A DNA stretch of 47,727 nucleotides, taken from Halieaceae bacterium. Lineage in GTDB: Bacteria; Pseudomonadota; Gammaproteobacteria; Pseudomonadales; Halieaceae. Under the pieces are notes generated by a model. It did not search any database and was not told the origin of the DNA. It worked only from the letters and a program-made list of their open reading frames with translations. The stretch spans positions 1-47,727 of the forward strand of contig CABYND010000015.1 in assembly GCA_902520195.1 (NCBI GenBank). The letters run 5' to 3'. A program made the position numbers and the translations under genes. This document shows, piece by piece, positions 8,845 through 18,428 of the stretch. Every line of letters starts with the position of its first letter. Within the stretch, counting starts at the first letter, position 1.

Positions 8845-10027
8845 CGCACTGCTTCTGGTGCTGCTCGTTCTTGCGGTTGCCGCAGGCTGGACACTGGGTC
8901 GCGGTGGGCTGCGCATGGACGGTGCCGACCGGGCACAACTCCCTTCGCAGTATTACCGGGGCTTTAACTTTCTGCTGGACGGCGAAGAGGACGATGCGGT
9001 GGACGCCTTCACTGAGGCGTTGTCGGTGAACGAGGACACAGTCGATACACATATCGCATTGGGCAGCGTTTTGCGCAAGCGGGGTGAGGTCGACCGCGCG
9101 ATTAGAATTCACCAAAATTTGCTCAAACGACCTCAGTTGACGACGGTTCAGTTGCATCAATCCCATCTCGAGTTAGCCAGAGATTTTATTGCAGCGGGCC
9201 TGTATGACCGCGCCGAGCAACTACTCTCTGATCTGACCTCACAGTCGACCGAATTCAGTGCGGCAGCGCAGCGGCATTTACTGGATGTGCATGAAGCGCA
9301 GCGGGACTGGGTCGCTGCAACAGCGATTGCCGACCAGCTGATAACACAGGCCGAGGAAAGCGGTCAGTCGGCGACTGGTCAGGGCCAACCCGCTCAGCAA
9401 CTGAGGGGGCATTACCTCTGCGAGCAGGCGGACGCCGCGTTGGAATCTGGCGACAACGCGACTGCGGGTGAATTCTATGAAGCGGCTTTGAGAGATCAGA
9501 ATCAGGACCTCCGTGCGCGGATGAGTTTGGCCAAGCTGAGGCTCTCAGCGGGAGATCCTGAGGCTGCATTGACGCACTTCAGAGTGATCATGGGCAGCGG
9601 TCGCAATTGCACCCCCGAACTGCTCGAACTGCTCAGTGAGATTTGTGCTGTACAGGAAAACGAGTCGCAGTATCTCGCGGCGCTGGAAGAGTATTACGCG
9701 CTGCAATCCTCCTCACTGTTGGCGTTGGCGCTAGCCAGCGAGCTGGAAAAGCAGCGAGGTCGAGCCGCGGCCGAGGACTTCCTGCGCGAGACACTGGCGA
9801 CTCATCCGTCGGTATCCGTGGCGGCGTCGTTAGTGTTACAAGGGTTACATCCCGATACCTCGCTGCCCGAGCGCGAGGTGTTTGATCGACTCACCAGTGC
9901 CGCCGAGGGTTACCAATGTGGTCACTGTGGATTTACTGGCAAAGCCCGTCACTGGCGGTGTCCCGGCTGTCGCCATTGGGACGCCATCCACTACCGCGGT
10001 GAAGCACTGGAGCAAACCCATGGTTGA
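8831..10027 (+). CDS. lapB: LPS assembly protein LapB (TPR, rubredoxin-type metal domain)
   Basis: LapB (YciM) is an inner-membrane-anchored adaptor that couples LPS synthesis to demand. The 398-residue length is close to the usual 389. An N-terminal anchor lies at about residues 4-19, and a series of TPR helices fills residues 35-340. A C-terminal rubredoxin-like metal site has cysteines at 363, 366, 377 and 380 (CGHC and CPGC), which E. coli LapB needs. The start chosen is TTG at 8831, inside lapA, because it is the first codon that includes the membrane anchor; an ATG 28 residues in would remove it. The rpsA-ihfB-lapA-lapB-pyrF order is conserved. Confidence 0.93.
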   Translation: MILNNALLLVLLVLAVAAGWTLGRGGLRMDGADRAQLPSQYYRGFNFLLDGEEDDAVDAFTEALSVNEDTVDTHIALGSVLRKRGEVDRAIRIHQNLLKRPQLTTVQLHQSHLELARDFIAAGLYDRAEQLLSDLTSQSTEFSAAAQRHLLDVHEAQRDWVAATAIADQLITQAEESGQSATGQGQPAQQLRGHYLCEQADAALESGDNATAGEFYEAALRDQNQDLRARMSLAKLRLSAGDPEAALTHFRVIMGSGRNCTPELLELLSEICAVQENESQYLAALEEYYALQSSSLLALALASELEKQRGRAAAEDFLRETLATHPSVSVAASLVLQGLHPDTSLPEREVFDRLTSAAEGYQCGHCGFTGKARHWRCPGCRHWDAIHYRGEALEQTHG

Positions 10028-10733
10028 TGAAGGCAGTAACTTGATCGTTGCCCTCGACTACGACTCTCCGGATGCCGCCTTGGATTTGTCGAAACGGCTT
10101 GACCCCGCCACAGTGCGTCTCAAGGTTGGCAAGCAACTATTCACGCTTGCTGGGCCCGATATTGTGCGCTCACTGCTGGGCCTGGGTTTCGATATTTTTC
10201 TTGATCTCAAGTTTCACGATATTCCGACCACGGTGGCCAAGGCGGTCAAGGCCGCCGATGAGTTGGGTGTTTGGATGGTCAATGTCCATGCGTCGGGGGG
10301 ATCAAGGATGATGCGTGCAGCAAGAGAGGCGCTGAATGACTCACCTAAACCCCCGCTGCTGGTGGCGGTGACTGTACTGACCAGTATGGATAAGGAGGAT
10401 CTGGCCGAGCTCGGTTGCGATGACGCACCTATCGATCGCGTTTGCCAATTGGCCGCGCTGGCAGAATCGGCCGGTCTTGATGGTGTGGTCTGCTCGGCCG
10501 CCGAGGCAGCCGTCCTGTCGGCGAGGCAGCGCGACGGGTTTTTGCTGGTGACGCCTGGTATACGGCTAGCGGGAGACGAGGCGGGTGACCAGCGTCGCAT
10601 CGTGACCCCCGAGAGCGCGGTCGCGGACGGCGCGACGCATTTGGTCGTAGGGCGGTCCATTACGGCTTCCGATGACCCGGCAAAAACCGCGGCAGACATT
10701 CGTGCCTTATTGGATGCCCATACGAGTGGTTAG
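10020..10733 (+). CDS. pyrF: Orotidine 5'-phosphate decarboxylase
   Basis: PyrF decarboxylates OMP to UMP, the last de novo pyrimidine step. From the ATG at 10020 the protein is 237 residues and opens with [14 protein letters not shown], matching the beginning of the TIM barrel; the frame is open further upstream but that overlaps the LapB metal domain. The catalytic Lys/Asp motif [11 protein letters not shown] lies near residue 62. The phosphate-gripping motif [17 protein letters not shown] and the final VVGRSIT segment are present. It overlaps the lapB stop by eight bases. Confidence 0.96.
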   Translation: MVDEGSNLIVALDYDSPDAALDLSKRLDPATVRLKVGKQLFTLAGPDIVRSLLGLGFDIFLDLKFHDIPTTVAKAVKAADELGVWMVNVHASGGSRMMRAAREALNDSPKPPLLVAVTVLTSMDKEDLAELGCDDAPIDRVCQLAALAESAGLDGVVCSAAEAAVLSARQRDGFLLVTPGIRLAGDEAGDQRRIVTPESAVADGATHLVVGRSITASDDPAKTAADIRALLDAHTSG

Positions 10734-10892
10734 GGTGCGGGGTAGTTGTCTGAGCCGAAGGTGGACAGGCATGATTTGCGCCCAAAATACATGCACAACG
10801 TTCACTGGTCTGTCCCAACGGCACGGTGCGACCCATAGTTGATCGGGGCCCACTCGCGTGGAGATTCCTAATTCACTGATGGAGAAGACATC

Positions 10893-11237
10893 ATGAATTC
10901 ACCCCTCATGACACCGACATTCGATACCGCTTCCCAACTCACTCACGCCCGTGAGGGAAGACATTTTGGGTTGGCGGCGAAAGCGCTAGCGATCTGTATT
11001 TTGTTATTGGGTTTGAGCCCCTTTGTCAGCTGGGCATCAGAGCCCGTCAATATTAACCTTGCCAGCGCCGAAGTATTGGAAGAGAGCTTGCAAGGCGTGG
11101 GTCTTGTGAAGGCGCATCGTTTCGTCGAGTACCGGGAGGCGCGTGGCCCGTTTGAGTATATTGACGAGCTGGCGGCCGTGCAGGGGATCGGTTTCGCGAC
11201 AGTGGAGAAGAACCGCAGTGTTATCCGGCTTCAATAA
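10893..11237 (+). CDS. ComEA-like helix-hairpin-helix protein
   Basis: The 114-residue protein has an N-terminal stretch ending in a signal-peptide-like hydrophobic segment (LAICILLLGLSPFVSWA, about residues 31-47). A ComEA-type double helix-hairpin-helix DNA-binding domain follows: INLASAEVLEESLQGVG, KAHRFVEYREARGPF and LAAVQGIGF. Secreted proteins of this family bind incoming DNA in the periplasm during natural transformation; many short gammaproteobacterial copies have no proven role. A GGAGAAG Shine-Dalgarno lies before the ATG. In Pseudomonas a comEA-like gene also lies beside wbpM, so the neighbourhood is partly conserved. The sequence upstream of the hydrophobic segment is long for a signal peptide, and an internal start is possible. 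Confidence 0.82.
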   Translation: MNSPLMTPTFDTASQLTHAREGRHFGLAAKALAICILLLGLSPFVSWASEPVNINLASAEVLEESLQGVGLVKAHRFVEYREARGPFEYIDELAAVQGIGFATVEKNRSVIRLQ

Positions 11238-11258
11238 TGCCATGCGGAGCCGGGCGCC

Positions 11259-12185
11259 TTGATATTACTGACGGGCGCCACGGGTTACATCGGCGCCGCG
11301 CTTTGCGCGGCGCTCGAACAGCGGGGTTTGTCGCTGCGGCTGCTGACGCGGGCTGAGGATACGATAAGTGGTGCACCCTACCGTGAGTGGATGCACTGGG
11401 ACATGAGTGGCGGCGATGATCTGCCTGCGGACGTGTTTGACCGCGTATCTTCGGTCATTCATTGCGCAGGCTTGGCACATCGCGAAGCAGACGAGCGCGC
11501 TTACCAGCGCATTAACGTCGAGGCCAGTTCTGATCTCGCGCGTCGCGCACTGGAAGCGGGTGTTTCACACTTTATTTATGTGAGCTCGCTGAATGTGGTG
11601 CCCGCCGAGGCCCTCTCGCCTTTGGATTCGGCAGATCATTACCCCGAGCCACAGGAATGTTATGCGGCATCCAAATGGCGCGCGGAGCAGAGTCTGTGCG
11701 AGATGTTTGCCGAGCGTCATAGCCAGTTGACGGTAGTGCGCCCCGGTCTGGTGTATGACATCGAGCTCAGGGCTTATCTCAAGACAGTTAGTAACGTGCT
11801 TCGTTGGTGGCCCTTGCGCCTGCCTTCAGTGGGGCATCGGAGCATGGTGGCTCGTGGGGATTTGGTGGCATTGCTGATCAGCTGCGCGCTGGGGACGTCA
11901 GGTGCGTCTGCTGGCGAGGAAATACTCGTGGCCACAGACGGGGCCGTCTACGATGCTGAGCGCATCTCGCGCGCGCTGTCTCAGGGGATGCAGTGGGGGG
12001 AGATGCCACAGTGGCTCTGCCGTCTCGCAGGCAGAGTGCTGGATTGGAGAAAGGGCAGAGAGGCGGGAAGTCACTGGCGCAGCCTCAGTGCGAATCATTG
12101 GACCGGTGACCCGCCACTTGTCTCGGGTTGGCAACCTTCTTGGACGCTCGAATCCTGTGCCGGCAGCATGCGAGGACGGTCATGA
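11259..12185 (+). CDS. NAD-dependent sugar epimerase/dehydratase (SDR, WbpV-like)
   Basis: This 308-residue extended SDR starts with the Rossmann motif LLTGATGYIGAALC and has HCAGLAHREAD, VSSLNVV and the catalytic YAASK (Tyr-x3-Lys). Such enzymes epimerise or reduce nucleotide-linked sugars such as UDP-N-acetylhexosamines for surface polysaccharide. The place directly before a WbpL-type transferase resembles the WbpV/FnlA-type genes of Pseudomonas O-antigen loci, but the substrate cannot be read from the sequence. The start is TTG 11259 with CGGAG upstream; no ATG precedes the Rossmann motif in frame. It overlaps the next gene by four bases (ATGA). Confidence 0.85.
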   Translation: MILLTGATGYIGAALCAALEQRGLSLRLLTRAEDTISGAPYREWMHWDMSGGDDLPADVFDRVSSVIHCAGLAHREADERAYQRINVEASSDLARRALEAGVSHFIYVSSLNVVPAEALSPLDSADHYPEPQECYAASKWRAEQSLCEMFAERHSQLTVVRPGLVYDIELRAYLKTVSNVLRWWPLRLPSVGHRSMVARGDLVALLISCALGTSGASAGEEILVATDGAVYDAERISRALSQGMQWGEMPQWLCRLAGRVLDWRKGREAGSHWRSLSANHWTGDPPLVSGWQPSWTLESCAGSMRGRS

Positions 12186-13141
12186 TGCTGTTGATCGCCA
12201 TGGCATTGTTGGTCAGTCTCGGTCTGTGGGCATTTGTCCGCTTGGCCCCGCGCTGGGGTTTGGTCGACCAGCCCAACTCACGCAGCCTGCATACAACGCC
12301 GACAGTAGTCAGCGGCGGCATTGTGCCCATGTTGGTGCTGGCGGCGACTTTGTACACCACCATCGACCTCCCAGGAGCACAGGCCGTCGCCCTTATCGCG
12401 CTCGCGCTCACTGCCATCGGCTTGCTGGACGATCGGCGCGGTTTACCCAGCGGCGTGCGCTTCCTGTGTTATCTCACTGCGGGGCTTCTGCTCTGTTGGT
12501 TCCTGCTACCAGCGGGGTTAGCGAGTATCGCTGTATTGGCGATGGCGGGGGTGGCCGCAGCCTGGTGCATCAATCTGGTGAACTTCATGGATGGTGCAGA
12601 TGGTTTGGTATCCAGTCAGGCGCTATGCGTGGCAGTGGGAATGGGGCTGATCGCCACCTTCGGAGCGGTGCCCAATGCGCAGCTGGCGTGGCTGTCTGCC
12701 ATGCTGTTTGCCAGCTGGGTGCCACTGCTGTGGTTCAACTGGCCCCCCGCGAGACTCTTTATGGGGGATGCGGGCGCCATACCTCTCGGATTTGTACTGG
12801 CACTGATGGGACTGATGGCCTTCCTGACCGATCTGTCAGTGGGGTTTGCATGGCTGATTTTGATGATGCCATTTCTGGTCGATACGGGATTCACGCTCTG
12901 TATCAGAGTTCTCTCGGGTGAACCGCCGCACATTGCACACCGTGACCATGCTTATCAGCGCCTGAGCGCACAGCTGGGCAGTGCATTGCCCGTTACGCTC
13001 GGATTACTGGGTATGCAGGTTATCTGGCTATTTCCGCTCGCGGTGATGGCCGTCAATAGCGCTGTATTCCCGCCGCTTCTGGTACTTTTATCAGCCATTC
13101 CAGCGGTTGCTGCTGTGGTGTATGCGCGCCTGAGGGCTTAA
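12182..13141 (+). CDS. wbpL: Undecaprenyl-phosphate sugar-phosphate transferase (WbpL/WecA/MraY family)
   Basis: The protein is polytopic throughout (roughly ten hydrophobic segments in 319 residues). It has the family motifs VDQPNSRSLHTTP at the N-terminus, LLDDRRGLP with the catalytic aspartates, NFMDGADGL, FMGDAGAIPLGF, and near the C-terminus HRDHAYQRL, which is typical of WbpL rather than MraY. It is expected to start O-antigen or other glycan synthesis by placing a HexNAc-1-phosphate (or Fuc/QuiNAc-1-P) on undecaprenyl phosphate in the inner membrane. Start: ATG 12182, overlapping the epimerase stop; a longer TTG-initiated reading exists but its added residues are not membrane-like. Confidence 0.88.
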   Translation: MMLLIAMALLVSLGLWAFVRLAPRWGLVDQPNSRSLHTTPTVVSGGIVPMLVLAATLYTTIDLPGAQAVALIALALTAIGLLDDRRGLPSGVRFLCYLTAGLLLCWFLLPAGLASIAVLAMAGVAAAWCINLVNFMDGADGLVSSQALCVAVGMGLIATFGAVPNAQLAWLSAMLFASWVPLLWFNWPPARLFMGDAGAIPLGFVLALMGLMAFLTDLSVGFAWLILMMPFLVDTGFTLCIRVLSGEPPHIAHRDHAYQRLSAQLGSALPVTLGLLGMQVIWLFPLAVMAVNSAVFPPLLVLLSAIPAVAAVVYARLRA

Positions 13142-13189
13142 ACTGAAGTTTTTCAAGTAACCAACTGAATCCACTGCGGATTTGGCTGC

Positions 13190-15256
13190 GTGGTTAAGGT
13201 GCGTATGGTCAAGAAGATGGCATCGCGGGTGCGCGCGATGAGCGCTCATTCGGTTTCCACTGTCATCTGGCTTTTCGCCCGACGCTCACTCTCTCCTTCT
13301 TTCCGGTTCTCGGGATGGTTAGTCCTCGATTTACTGGTTGTGCTTGCCGCCCTGTATGGTGCCGCCGCTATCGGCAGCGCAGAAGGCGCCGGCGTGATGG
13401 ATTTGCTGGCCCCACTCACTGTCGTCTTGTTGCTGATCGGCTCCGCCGTCATTTTCAGCGTGCAGGGTCTGTACCTGTCTGTGATCCGCTATATGGGGCA
13501 ACAGGCAGTGTGGGATCTGGTCAAGGCCGTCAGCTTCTCGACATTGGCATTGGGTGCTGCCATCTTCTTTGCGGAATCAACGTTGCCCGCCACCGCGGCG
13601 CTGGTCTATTGGCTTTTGTTGTTTGTGGGTATCGGGGGATTGCGCCTGATCTCGCGAGGCTGGCTTCAGGCGAATATCCGGGCAGACGCGAGGCGGGTCA
13701 TTATTTACGGGGCCGGTGAGTCAGGTCGCCAGCTGCTGAATGCACTCAATCACGGCACGGATTACCGTGTGGTGGCCTTCATAGACGACAACCCCAACCT
13801 GCACGAGACGGTAATTAATGGCCGGCCAGTATTGGGGGCGGGCGACCTGACAAGTCTGGTCGAGGAGCACGCAGTGCGTCAGGTCTTGCTGGCGATTCCT
13901 TCGGCGTCTCAGGAGCGCCGGCGTGCCATCATCAATTCGCTGGTCGGTTTGCCTGTCAGAGTGCGAACCATCCCCAAGATCAGCGAGCTGATTTCCGGCA
14001 ACGCCATCGTGAATCAGATTCAGGACGTCGACTTGGATGATCTGCTGGGCCGTGAACCAGTTCCACCGCACCCCGAGCTGATCGATCGCTGCATCACTGA
14101 AAAGGTTGTGATGGTGACGGGAGCGGGTGGCAGTATTGGATCCGAGCTCTGCCGTCAGATTATGGCGTCATCGCCCAGAGAGCTGATACTCCTCGATATA
14201 TCAGAGTTTGCGCTTTATAGCGTGGATCGTGAGATCAAGAGCCTGTGCCAGCGGCAGGGCCTGCGTTTCCCGGTGGTGACTCTGTTGGGTAGTGTGCGCG
14301 ACGAGCAGCGCCTCGAGTCTATTTTCCGCACTTTCTCCGTTGATACGGTCTACCACGCGGCGGCATACAAGCACGTGCCGATGGTGGAGTACAACGTCGC
14401 GGAAGGCGTCGCTAACAATGTGCACGGCACATGGAGCGCGGCCTGGGCGGCGCATCGGGCGGGGGTGGATACCTTTGTGCTCGTCTCGACCGACAAAGCG
14501 GTTCGTCCCACCAATGTGATGGGCGCCTCCAAGCGGTTTGCAGAGCTGATTCTGCAAGGCCTCTCCCAGATTGAAACCCAAACCCGCTTCTGCATTGTGC
14601 GCTTCGGTAACGTGCTCGGTTCCTCGGGCTCTGTTGTGCCACTGTTCCGCGAGCAGATCAGCGGTGGTGGCCCGGTCACGGTGACCCATCCCGAGGTCTC
14701 CCGTTACTTTATGAGCATCCGTGAGGCAGCACAGCTGGTGTTGCAAGCGGGCGCGCTGGGCACCGGCGGTGATGTCTTTGTGCTGGACATGGGCGAGCCG
14801 GTGCGGATCGTTGAACTGGCCGAGCGAATGATTCGCTTGAGTGGCTACGACATCGAACGGGACAATATTTTTGGCGAGCACATCGATCTTGAGTACATCG
14901 GTCTGCGCCCAGGTGAGAAGCTTAACGAAGAACTATTGCTGGGCACCTCTGTCACAGGTACGGGCCACCCGATGATTATGCGCGCCGAGGAAGAGTCCTT
15001 TGACTTCGACTTTATCGAGGATTCGGCCCACCGCTTGTTGCGAGCCTGCGCCGAGATGGACCTGAATGATGTGACGGCCATTTTGACCGAGCATGTAATG
15101 GGCTTCTCCGGACACGAGCCGCGACATGATTACGTCTGGGTCAAGCAAGGTCGCGTTGGCAAGCGCGTACGCAAGGTGCTCGAGGCCGAGAATGTCACCC
15201 CGATTCGCCCGGAATTGGTGGGCCCCAGACAGAGCACCGGTCGACCTTCCGACTGA
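13190..15256 (+). CDS. wbpM: UDP-sugar 4,6-dehydratase, membrane-bound (WbpM/CapD/FlaA1 family)
   Basis: WbpM-type enzymes convert UDP-GlcNAc to UDP-4-keto-6-deoxy-GlcNAc for O-antigen precursors. The 688-residue length fits. Four transmembrane segments occupy about residues 40-160. A first CoA-binding-like Rossmann domain follows (YGAGESGRQLL), then the SDR domain with VTGAGGSIGSELCRQI near residue 305, HAAAYKHVPMVE, and STDKAVRPTNVMGASKR, where TDK replaces the usual Tyr-x3-Lys tyrosine as in this family. The start is uncertain: GTG 13190 has GCGGA nine bases upstream, and ATG 13205 is possible. It probably forms a functional group with the two preceding genes. Confidence 0.92.
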   Translation: MVKVRMVKKMASRVRAMSAHSVSTVIWLFARRSLSPSFRFSGWLVLDLLVVLAALYGAAAIGSAEGAGVMDLLAPLTVVLLLIGSAVIFSVQGLYLSVIRYMGQQAVWDLVKAVSFSTLALGAAIFFAESTLPATAALVYWLLLFVGIGGLRLISRGWLQANIRADARRVIIYGAGESGRQLLNALNHGTDYRVVAFIDDNPNLHETVINGRPVLGAGDLTSLVEEHAVRQVLLAIPSASQERRRAIINSLVGLPVRVRTIPKISELISGNAIVNQIQDVDLDDLLGREPVPPHPELIDRCITEKVVMVTGAGGSIGSELCRQIMASSPRELILLDISEFALYSVDREIKSLCQRQGLRFPVVTLLGSVRDEQRLESIFRTFSVDTVYHAAAYKHVPMVEYNVAEGVANNVHGTWSAAWAAHRAGVDTFVLVSTDKAVRPTNVMGASKRFAELILQGLSQIETQTRFCIVRFGNVLGSSGSVVPLFREQISGGGPVTVTHPEVSRYFMSIREAAQLVLQAGALGTGGDVFVLDMGEPVRIVELAERMIRLSGYDIERDNIFGEHIDLEYIGLRPGEKLNEELLLGTSVTGTGHPMIMRAEEESFDFDFIEDSAHRLLRACAEMDLNDVTAILTEHVMGFSGHEPRHDYVWVKQGRVGKRVRKVLEAENVTPIRPELVGPRQSTGRPSD

Positions 15257-15280
15257 TTTCAATCCCCGCAGTGCTGGTGA

Positions 15281-15304
15281 AGGTGAGCTGAACCAGCCTC
15301 ACCT
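15281..15304 (+). other. Inverted repeat after wbpM
   Basis: AGGTGAG (15281-15287) and CTCACCT (15298-15304) form a 7-bp stem. An overlapping alternative stem GCTGGT (15273-15278)/ACCAGC (15292-15297) shares the loop. No T tract follows, so it is a weak terminator candidate at most. The rest of the 217-bp gap up to the acyl-CoA dehydrogenase shows nothing recognisable. Confidence 0.4.
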
Positions 15305-15473
15305 CCGGCCTCTACCCGTTGTGCCATGTCTTGTTTACAGCGCCATGCCCCCGGTCCGCTCGGAAGGTATCCAAGTGACGAATGCCCTAAATCAGCGTTG
15401 ATCGTTGCTCCCGATACGGCGCTCTTGATAGGGTCCGCTTTCACCTTGATATCAGGCAGCGCCGGGGCACCCT

Positions 15474-17273
15474 ATGTCTATGATCGTCAATCGACGCGAC
15501 GTCGATTTTTATCTCGATGAAATGTTTGATGTGGGGTCGCTGCTCGCCAGTGACCGCTACAGCGAGCACGACCGCGAGAGCATCTCGGCCATACTCGATC
15601 TTTGTCAAAACATGGCGGAGGAGGAGTTTTTACCCCTTGCGGCGGAGCACGACGAAAACGAGCCCGTCTTCAAAGATGGACAGGCGATCACTCCGGACTC
15701 ATTGAAAGCTTGCCTGAAAACCTTTATTGAGGCCGGGTTGACCACGGCGACTTTTGATCATGATCTTGGCGGCATGCAGTTGCCCGTGATGGTCGCCAAC
15801 TTCATGCAGGGTATCTTCCAAGCGGCCAATGCGCCGGCGACTGGCTACATATTCCTGACCTCCTCTAATGCGCACATGTTACAGGCTTGCGGCAGCGAAG
15901 CCCTGCGCGAGCGTTACCTGCCGCCTCTCGTAGAGGGGCGTTGGTTTGGCACCATGTGCCTGTCTGAGCCCCATGCCGGGTCATCAGTGTCGGATATCCG
16001 CTGCTCGGCCGAGCCTGTTGGTGATGGCAGTTACAAGCTGACGGGTACCAAGATGTGGATCTCTGGAGGCGAGCAGGATATTTCCGAGAACATTGTGCAT
16101 ATGGTACTGGCCCGAACTCCCGATGCGCCTCCAGGTGTGAAGGGCATCTCGCTGTTTCTCGTGCCCAAAATCCGCGTCGAGGAAGACGGCTCCTTAGGGG
16201 AGCCCAATAACATTGCGCTCGCGGGCCTCAACCACAAGATGGGACAGCGGGGCACCACCAACACGCTGTTGAACTTCGGCGAGGGCGGCGATTGCCTTGG
16301 CTATTTGGTAGGGGAGGTAAACGAAGGCCTCAAAAACATGTTCCACATGATGAACGAGGCCCGAATTGGTGTGGGTATGTTGGCCACCATGTCGGGGTTG
16401 GGCGGCTATTTGTACTCGCTTGATTACGCTCGCAACCGACCGCAGGGCCGGCACCCAGGCGATAAAGACCCCAATAGCCCGATGCTCCCGATTATTGAGC
16501 ATGCTGATATCCGCAGGCTCCTGATGGAACAGAAGGTGGCAGTAGAGGGGAGCATCGCGCTGCTCACATACTGCTCGCAGTTGGTGGATCAACAGCTGAT
16601 TTCAGATGACCCTCAGGCTTCGCAGAGGCTCACATTACTGCTTGAGTTACTCACGCCTATCGCCAAGTCATGGCCCTCAGAATATACGCTTGAGGCCAAT
16701 AAGCACGCGATCCAGATTCTGGGTGGCTACGGTTACACCCGCGAGTACCCAGTTGAAAGGCTATATCGCGATAACCGTTTGAACCCGATCCACGAGGGTA
16801 GCCATGGCATTCATGGCCTCGATCTCTTGGGTCGCAAAGTGAATCTGGCGAGCGGTGTCACCCTCGCTATCTTTGAAGAAGAAATGCAGCCGGCGCTAAA
16901 CGCAGTGGCCGGCGTTGAGTCGTTCGCGGCGATGGGAGAGGCGCTCGCCGATATTTGGGCGTTGGCCAAGCAAACCATCGAGACCGTGAATCAGGAGACT
17001 GATACCGTCACGCGTCTTGCCAGCGCTACACCGTTTTTAGATGCCTTTGGACACGTGGTCATCGCCTGGCTGTGGTTACGTCAGGCACTGGTGGCCCAGA
17101 AAGCCTTGAAAAGTGGCGCTAAAGCGGACGCCGATTTTTATGAAGGCAAGATCGCCGCTTGTCAGTTCTTTTATCGTTATCACTTACCGCAGGCGGCCGA
17201 GAAACTTCGTTACGTCGCGTCTCAGGATCGGTCGGTGCTCGACACCGAGGCGAGTTGGTTTACTGGTCAGTGA
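15474..17273 (+). CDS. Acyl-CoA dehydrogenase with C-terminal extension (DmdC-type)
   Basis: A 599-residue FAD enzyme expected to form a trans-2,3 double bond in an acyl-CoA. The dehydrogenase body has the FAD-binding motifs MCLSEPHAGSSVSDI and LTGTKMWISGG, the segment ILGGYGYTREYPVERLYRD, and the catalytic-Glu region NPIHEGSHGIHGLDLLGRK around residues 432-450. The 130-150-residue extension after that defines the long subfamily that includes the methylmercaptopropionyl-CoA dehydrogenase DmdC of DMSP catabolism. Most members are uncharacterised, so the substrate is unknown. It is convergent with the crotonase gene downstream. Confidence 0.85.
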   Translation: MSMIVNRRDVDFYLDEMFDVGSLLASDRYSEHDRESISAILDLCQNMAEEEFLPLAAEHDENEPVFKDGQAITPDSLKACLKTFIEAGLTTATFDHDLGGMQLPVMVANFMQGIFQAANAPATGYIFLTSSNAHMLQACGSEALRERYLPPLVEGRWFGTMCLSEPHAGSSVSDIRCSAEPVGDGSYKLTGTKMWISGGEQDISENIVHMVLARTPDAPPGVKGISLFLVPKIRVEEDGSLGEPNNIALAGLNHKMGQRGTTNTLLNFGEGGDCLGYLVGEVNEGLKNMFHMMNEARIGVGMLATMSGLGGYLYSLDYARNRPQGRHPGDKDPNSPMLPIIEHADIRRLLMEQKVAVEGSIALLTYCSQLVDQQLISDDPQASQRLTLLLELLTPIAKSWPSEYTLEANKHAIQILGGYGYTREYPVERLYRDNRLNPIHEGSHGIHGLDLLGRKVNLASGVTLAIFEEEMQPALNAVAGVESFAAMGEALADIWALAKQTIETVNQETDTVTRLASATPFLDAFGHVVIAWLWLRQALVAQKALKSGAKADADFYEGKIAACQFFYRYHLPQAAEKLRYVASQDRSVLDTEASWFTGQ

Positions 17274-17328
17274 GAAGCGTGGATCCAGTCAGCGATACGC
17301 CCGGATCTTATTGAAGATCAGGTCCGAC

Positions 17329-18174
17329 TCAGCTTGATTTCTTCTTCGATTGAAAATTCCGCATGAATTCCTTGTCTATGAATGAGCCGTCCTGGTGCAA
17401 GCGATAGTGTGTGTGAGCCAGATGATGGGCGTTGAATGCGCTTCGCTGCACGTTCTCAAAGCCCTGGGCGTGAAAAGCCGCGTTTATCGCGTCTTTGCCC
17501 AGTTTTAAAGCAAAAGACGGTTTGTCAGAGAGTGTGCGAGCAAAGGCGAGGGTCGCTTCCTCTAACTCGTCTCGTGGGACAACCCGGTTCACCATACCTG
17601 CTTCCCGTGCCTCTTCGGCAGTGATGGGTTGACCGGTAAGCAGAAACTCCTTGGCCTTGCGGATGCCCAGTTCCCATACGTGGGCAAAGTACTCCACGCC
17701 GGGTATGCCCATATACATGGTGTTGTCTTGAAAAGTGGCGTCATAACTGGCGATGACAAAGTCACAGGGCCAGATCAGCATCAATCCGCCTGCAATGGAT
17801 TTGCCATGTACCGACGCGATGGTGGGTTTAGCCAAGTCCCGCCAGCGGCGGCAAAAACCCTCATAGATTTCCTTTTCTCGGCAGTAATAGGCTTCCGAGC
17901 CATCCCATTTATCATCACTCCAGGTGCCAACCCGTTTGTGCTCGCTGCCGCGGTTATTGATATCCCGCAGGTCATGACCTGCTGAAAAGTGGGGCCCCTT
18001 AGCGGCCAGAATCACTACTTTCACTTCGCTATCGCCCATGGCGATGTCGAAGGCATCGTTTAGTTCGTAGAGGAGATGGGCATCCTGAGCATTTCTTGCC
18101 TCAGGGCGATTCAGCCAGATACGAGCGATGCCCGCCTCGGGTTTTTCGTAGATCAGGGTATCGAAATCGGGCAT
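17329..18174 (-). CDS. Enoyl-CoA hydratase/isomerase (crotonase) family protein
   Basis: The 281-residue crotonase-fold protein has the oxyanion-hole segments AKGPHFSAGHDL and VHGKSIAGGLMLIWPCDFV and the MGIPGVEYFAHVWELG region. An insertion with many charged residues follows the first motif (about residues 68-100), so it is not a textbook EchA. The start is ATG at 18174 because a full AGGAGGAC Shine-Dalgarno lies eight bases upstream; the frame is open for 53 more codons but without such a site. The substrate is unknown. The gap to the acyl-CoA dehydrogenase contains a 6-bp stem with four-base loop (17304-17319) but no T tract. Confidence 0.88.
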   Translation of the reverse strand: MPDFDTLIYEKPEAGIARIWLNRPEARNAQDAHLLYELNDAFDIAMGDSEVKVVILAAKGPHFSAGHDLRDINNRGSEHKRVGTWSDDKWDGSEAYYCREKEIYEGFCRRWRDLAKPTIASVHGKSIAGGLMLIWPCDFVIASYDATFQDNTMYMGIPGVEYFAHVWELGIRKAKEFLLTGQPITAEEAREAGMVNRVVPRDELEEATLAFARTLSDKPSFALKLGKDAINAAFHAQGFENVQRSAFNAHHLAHTHYRLHQDGSFIDKEFMRNFQSKKKSS

Positions 18175-18428
18175 GTTGGTGTCCTCCTGTAGTCGCGGCC
18201 TCCGTATTATAAACGTCAGCAGTGGACTATTCGCTGCGTTGCGTGGCTGGGGGCAGCCATTGAAGCATCTTCGGATGGACAGGACCTCATACCGACTTAT
18301 TAAATTTCGACGTCCAAGCGGCTCGGATCTCATGGGGCCTAAGGTCTGGCCTCAATATTTGCTCAGGGAGAGGTCGTTCGATGATCAGTTGCTGACTTTT
18401 TGGCTGGCCATCGGCTGAGCGCAGAGAG

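Noticed and set aside
11902-12921. 339-codon plus-strand reading over the epimerase/WbpL junction
   Set aside because: Covers the junction of two well-supported genes in another frame; composition is Arg/His/Gly-rich with no domain.
14201-14881. 226-codon minus-strand reading inside wbpM
   Set aside because: Antisense to the SDR domain of WbpM, His/Arg-rich, no motif and no ribosome site.
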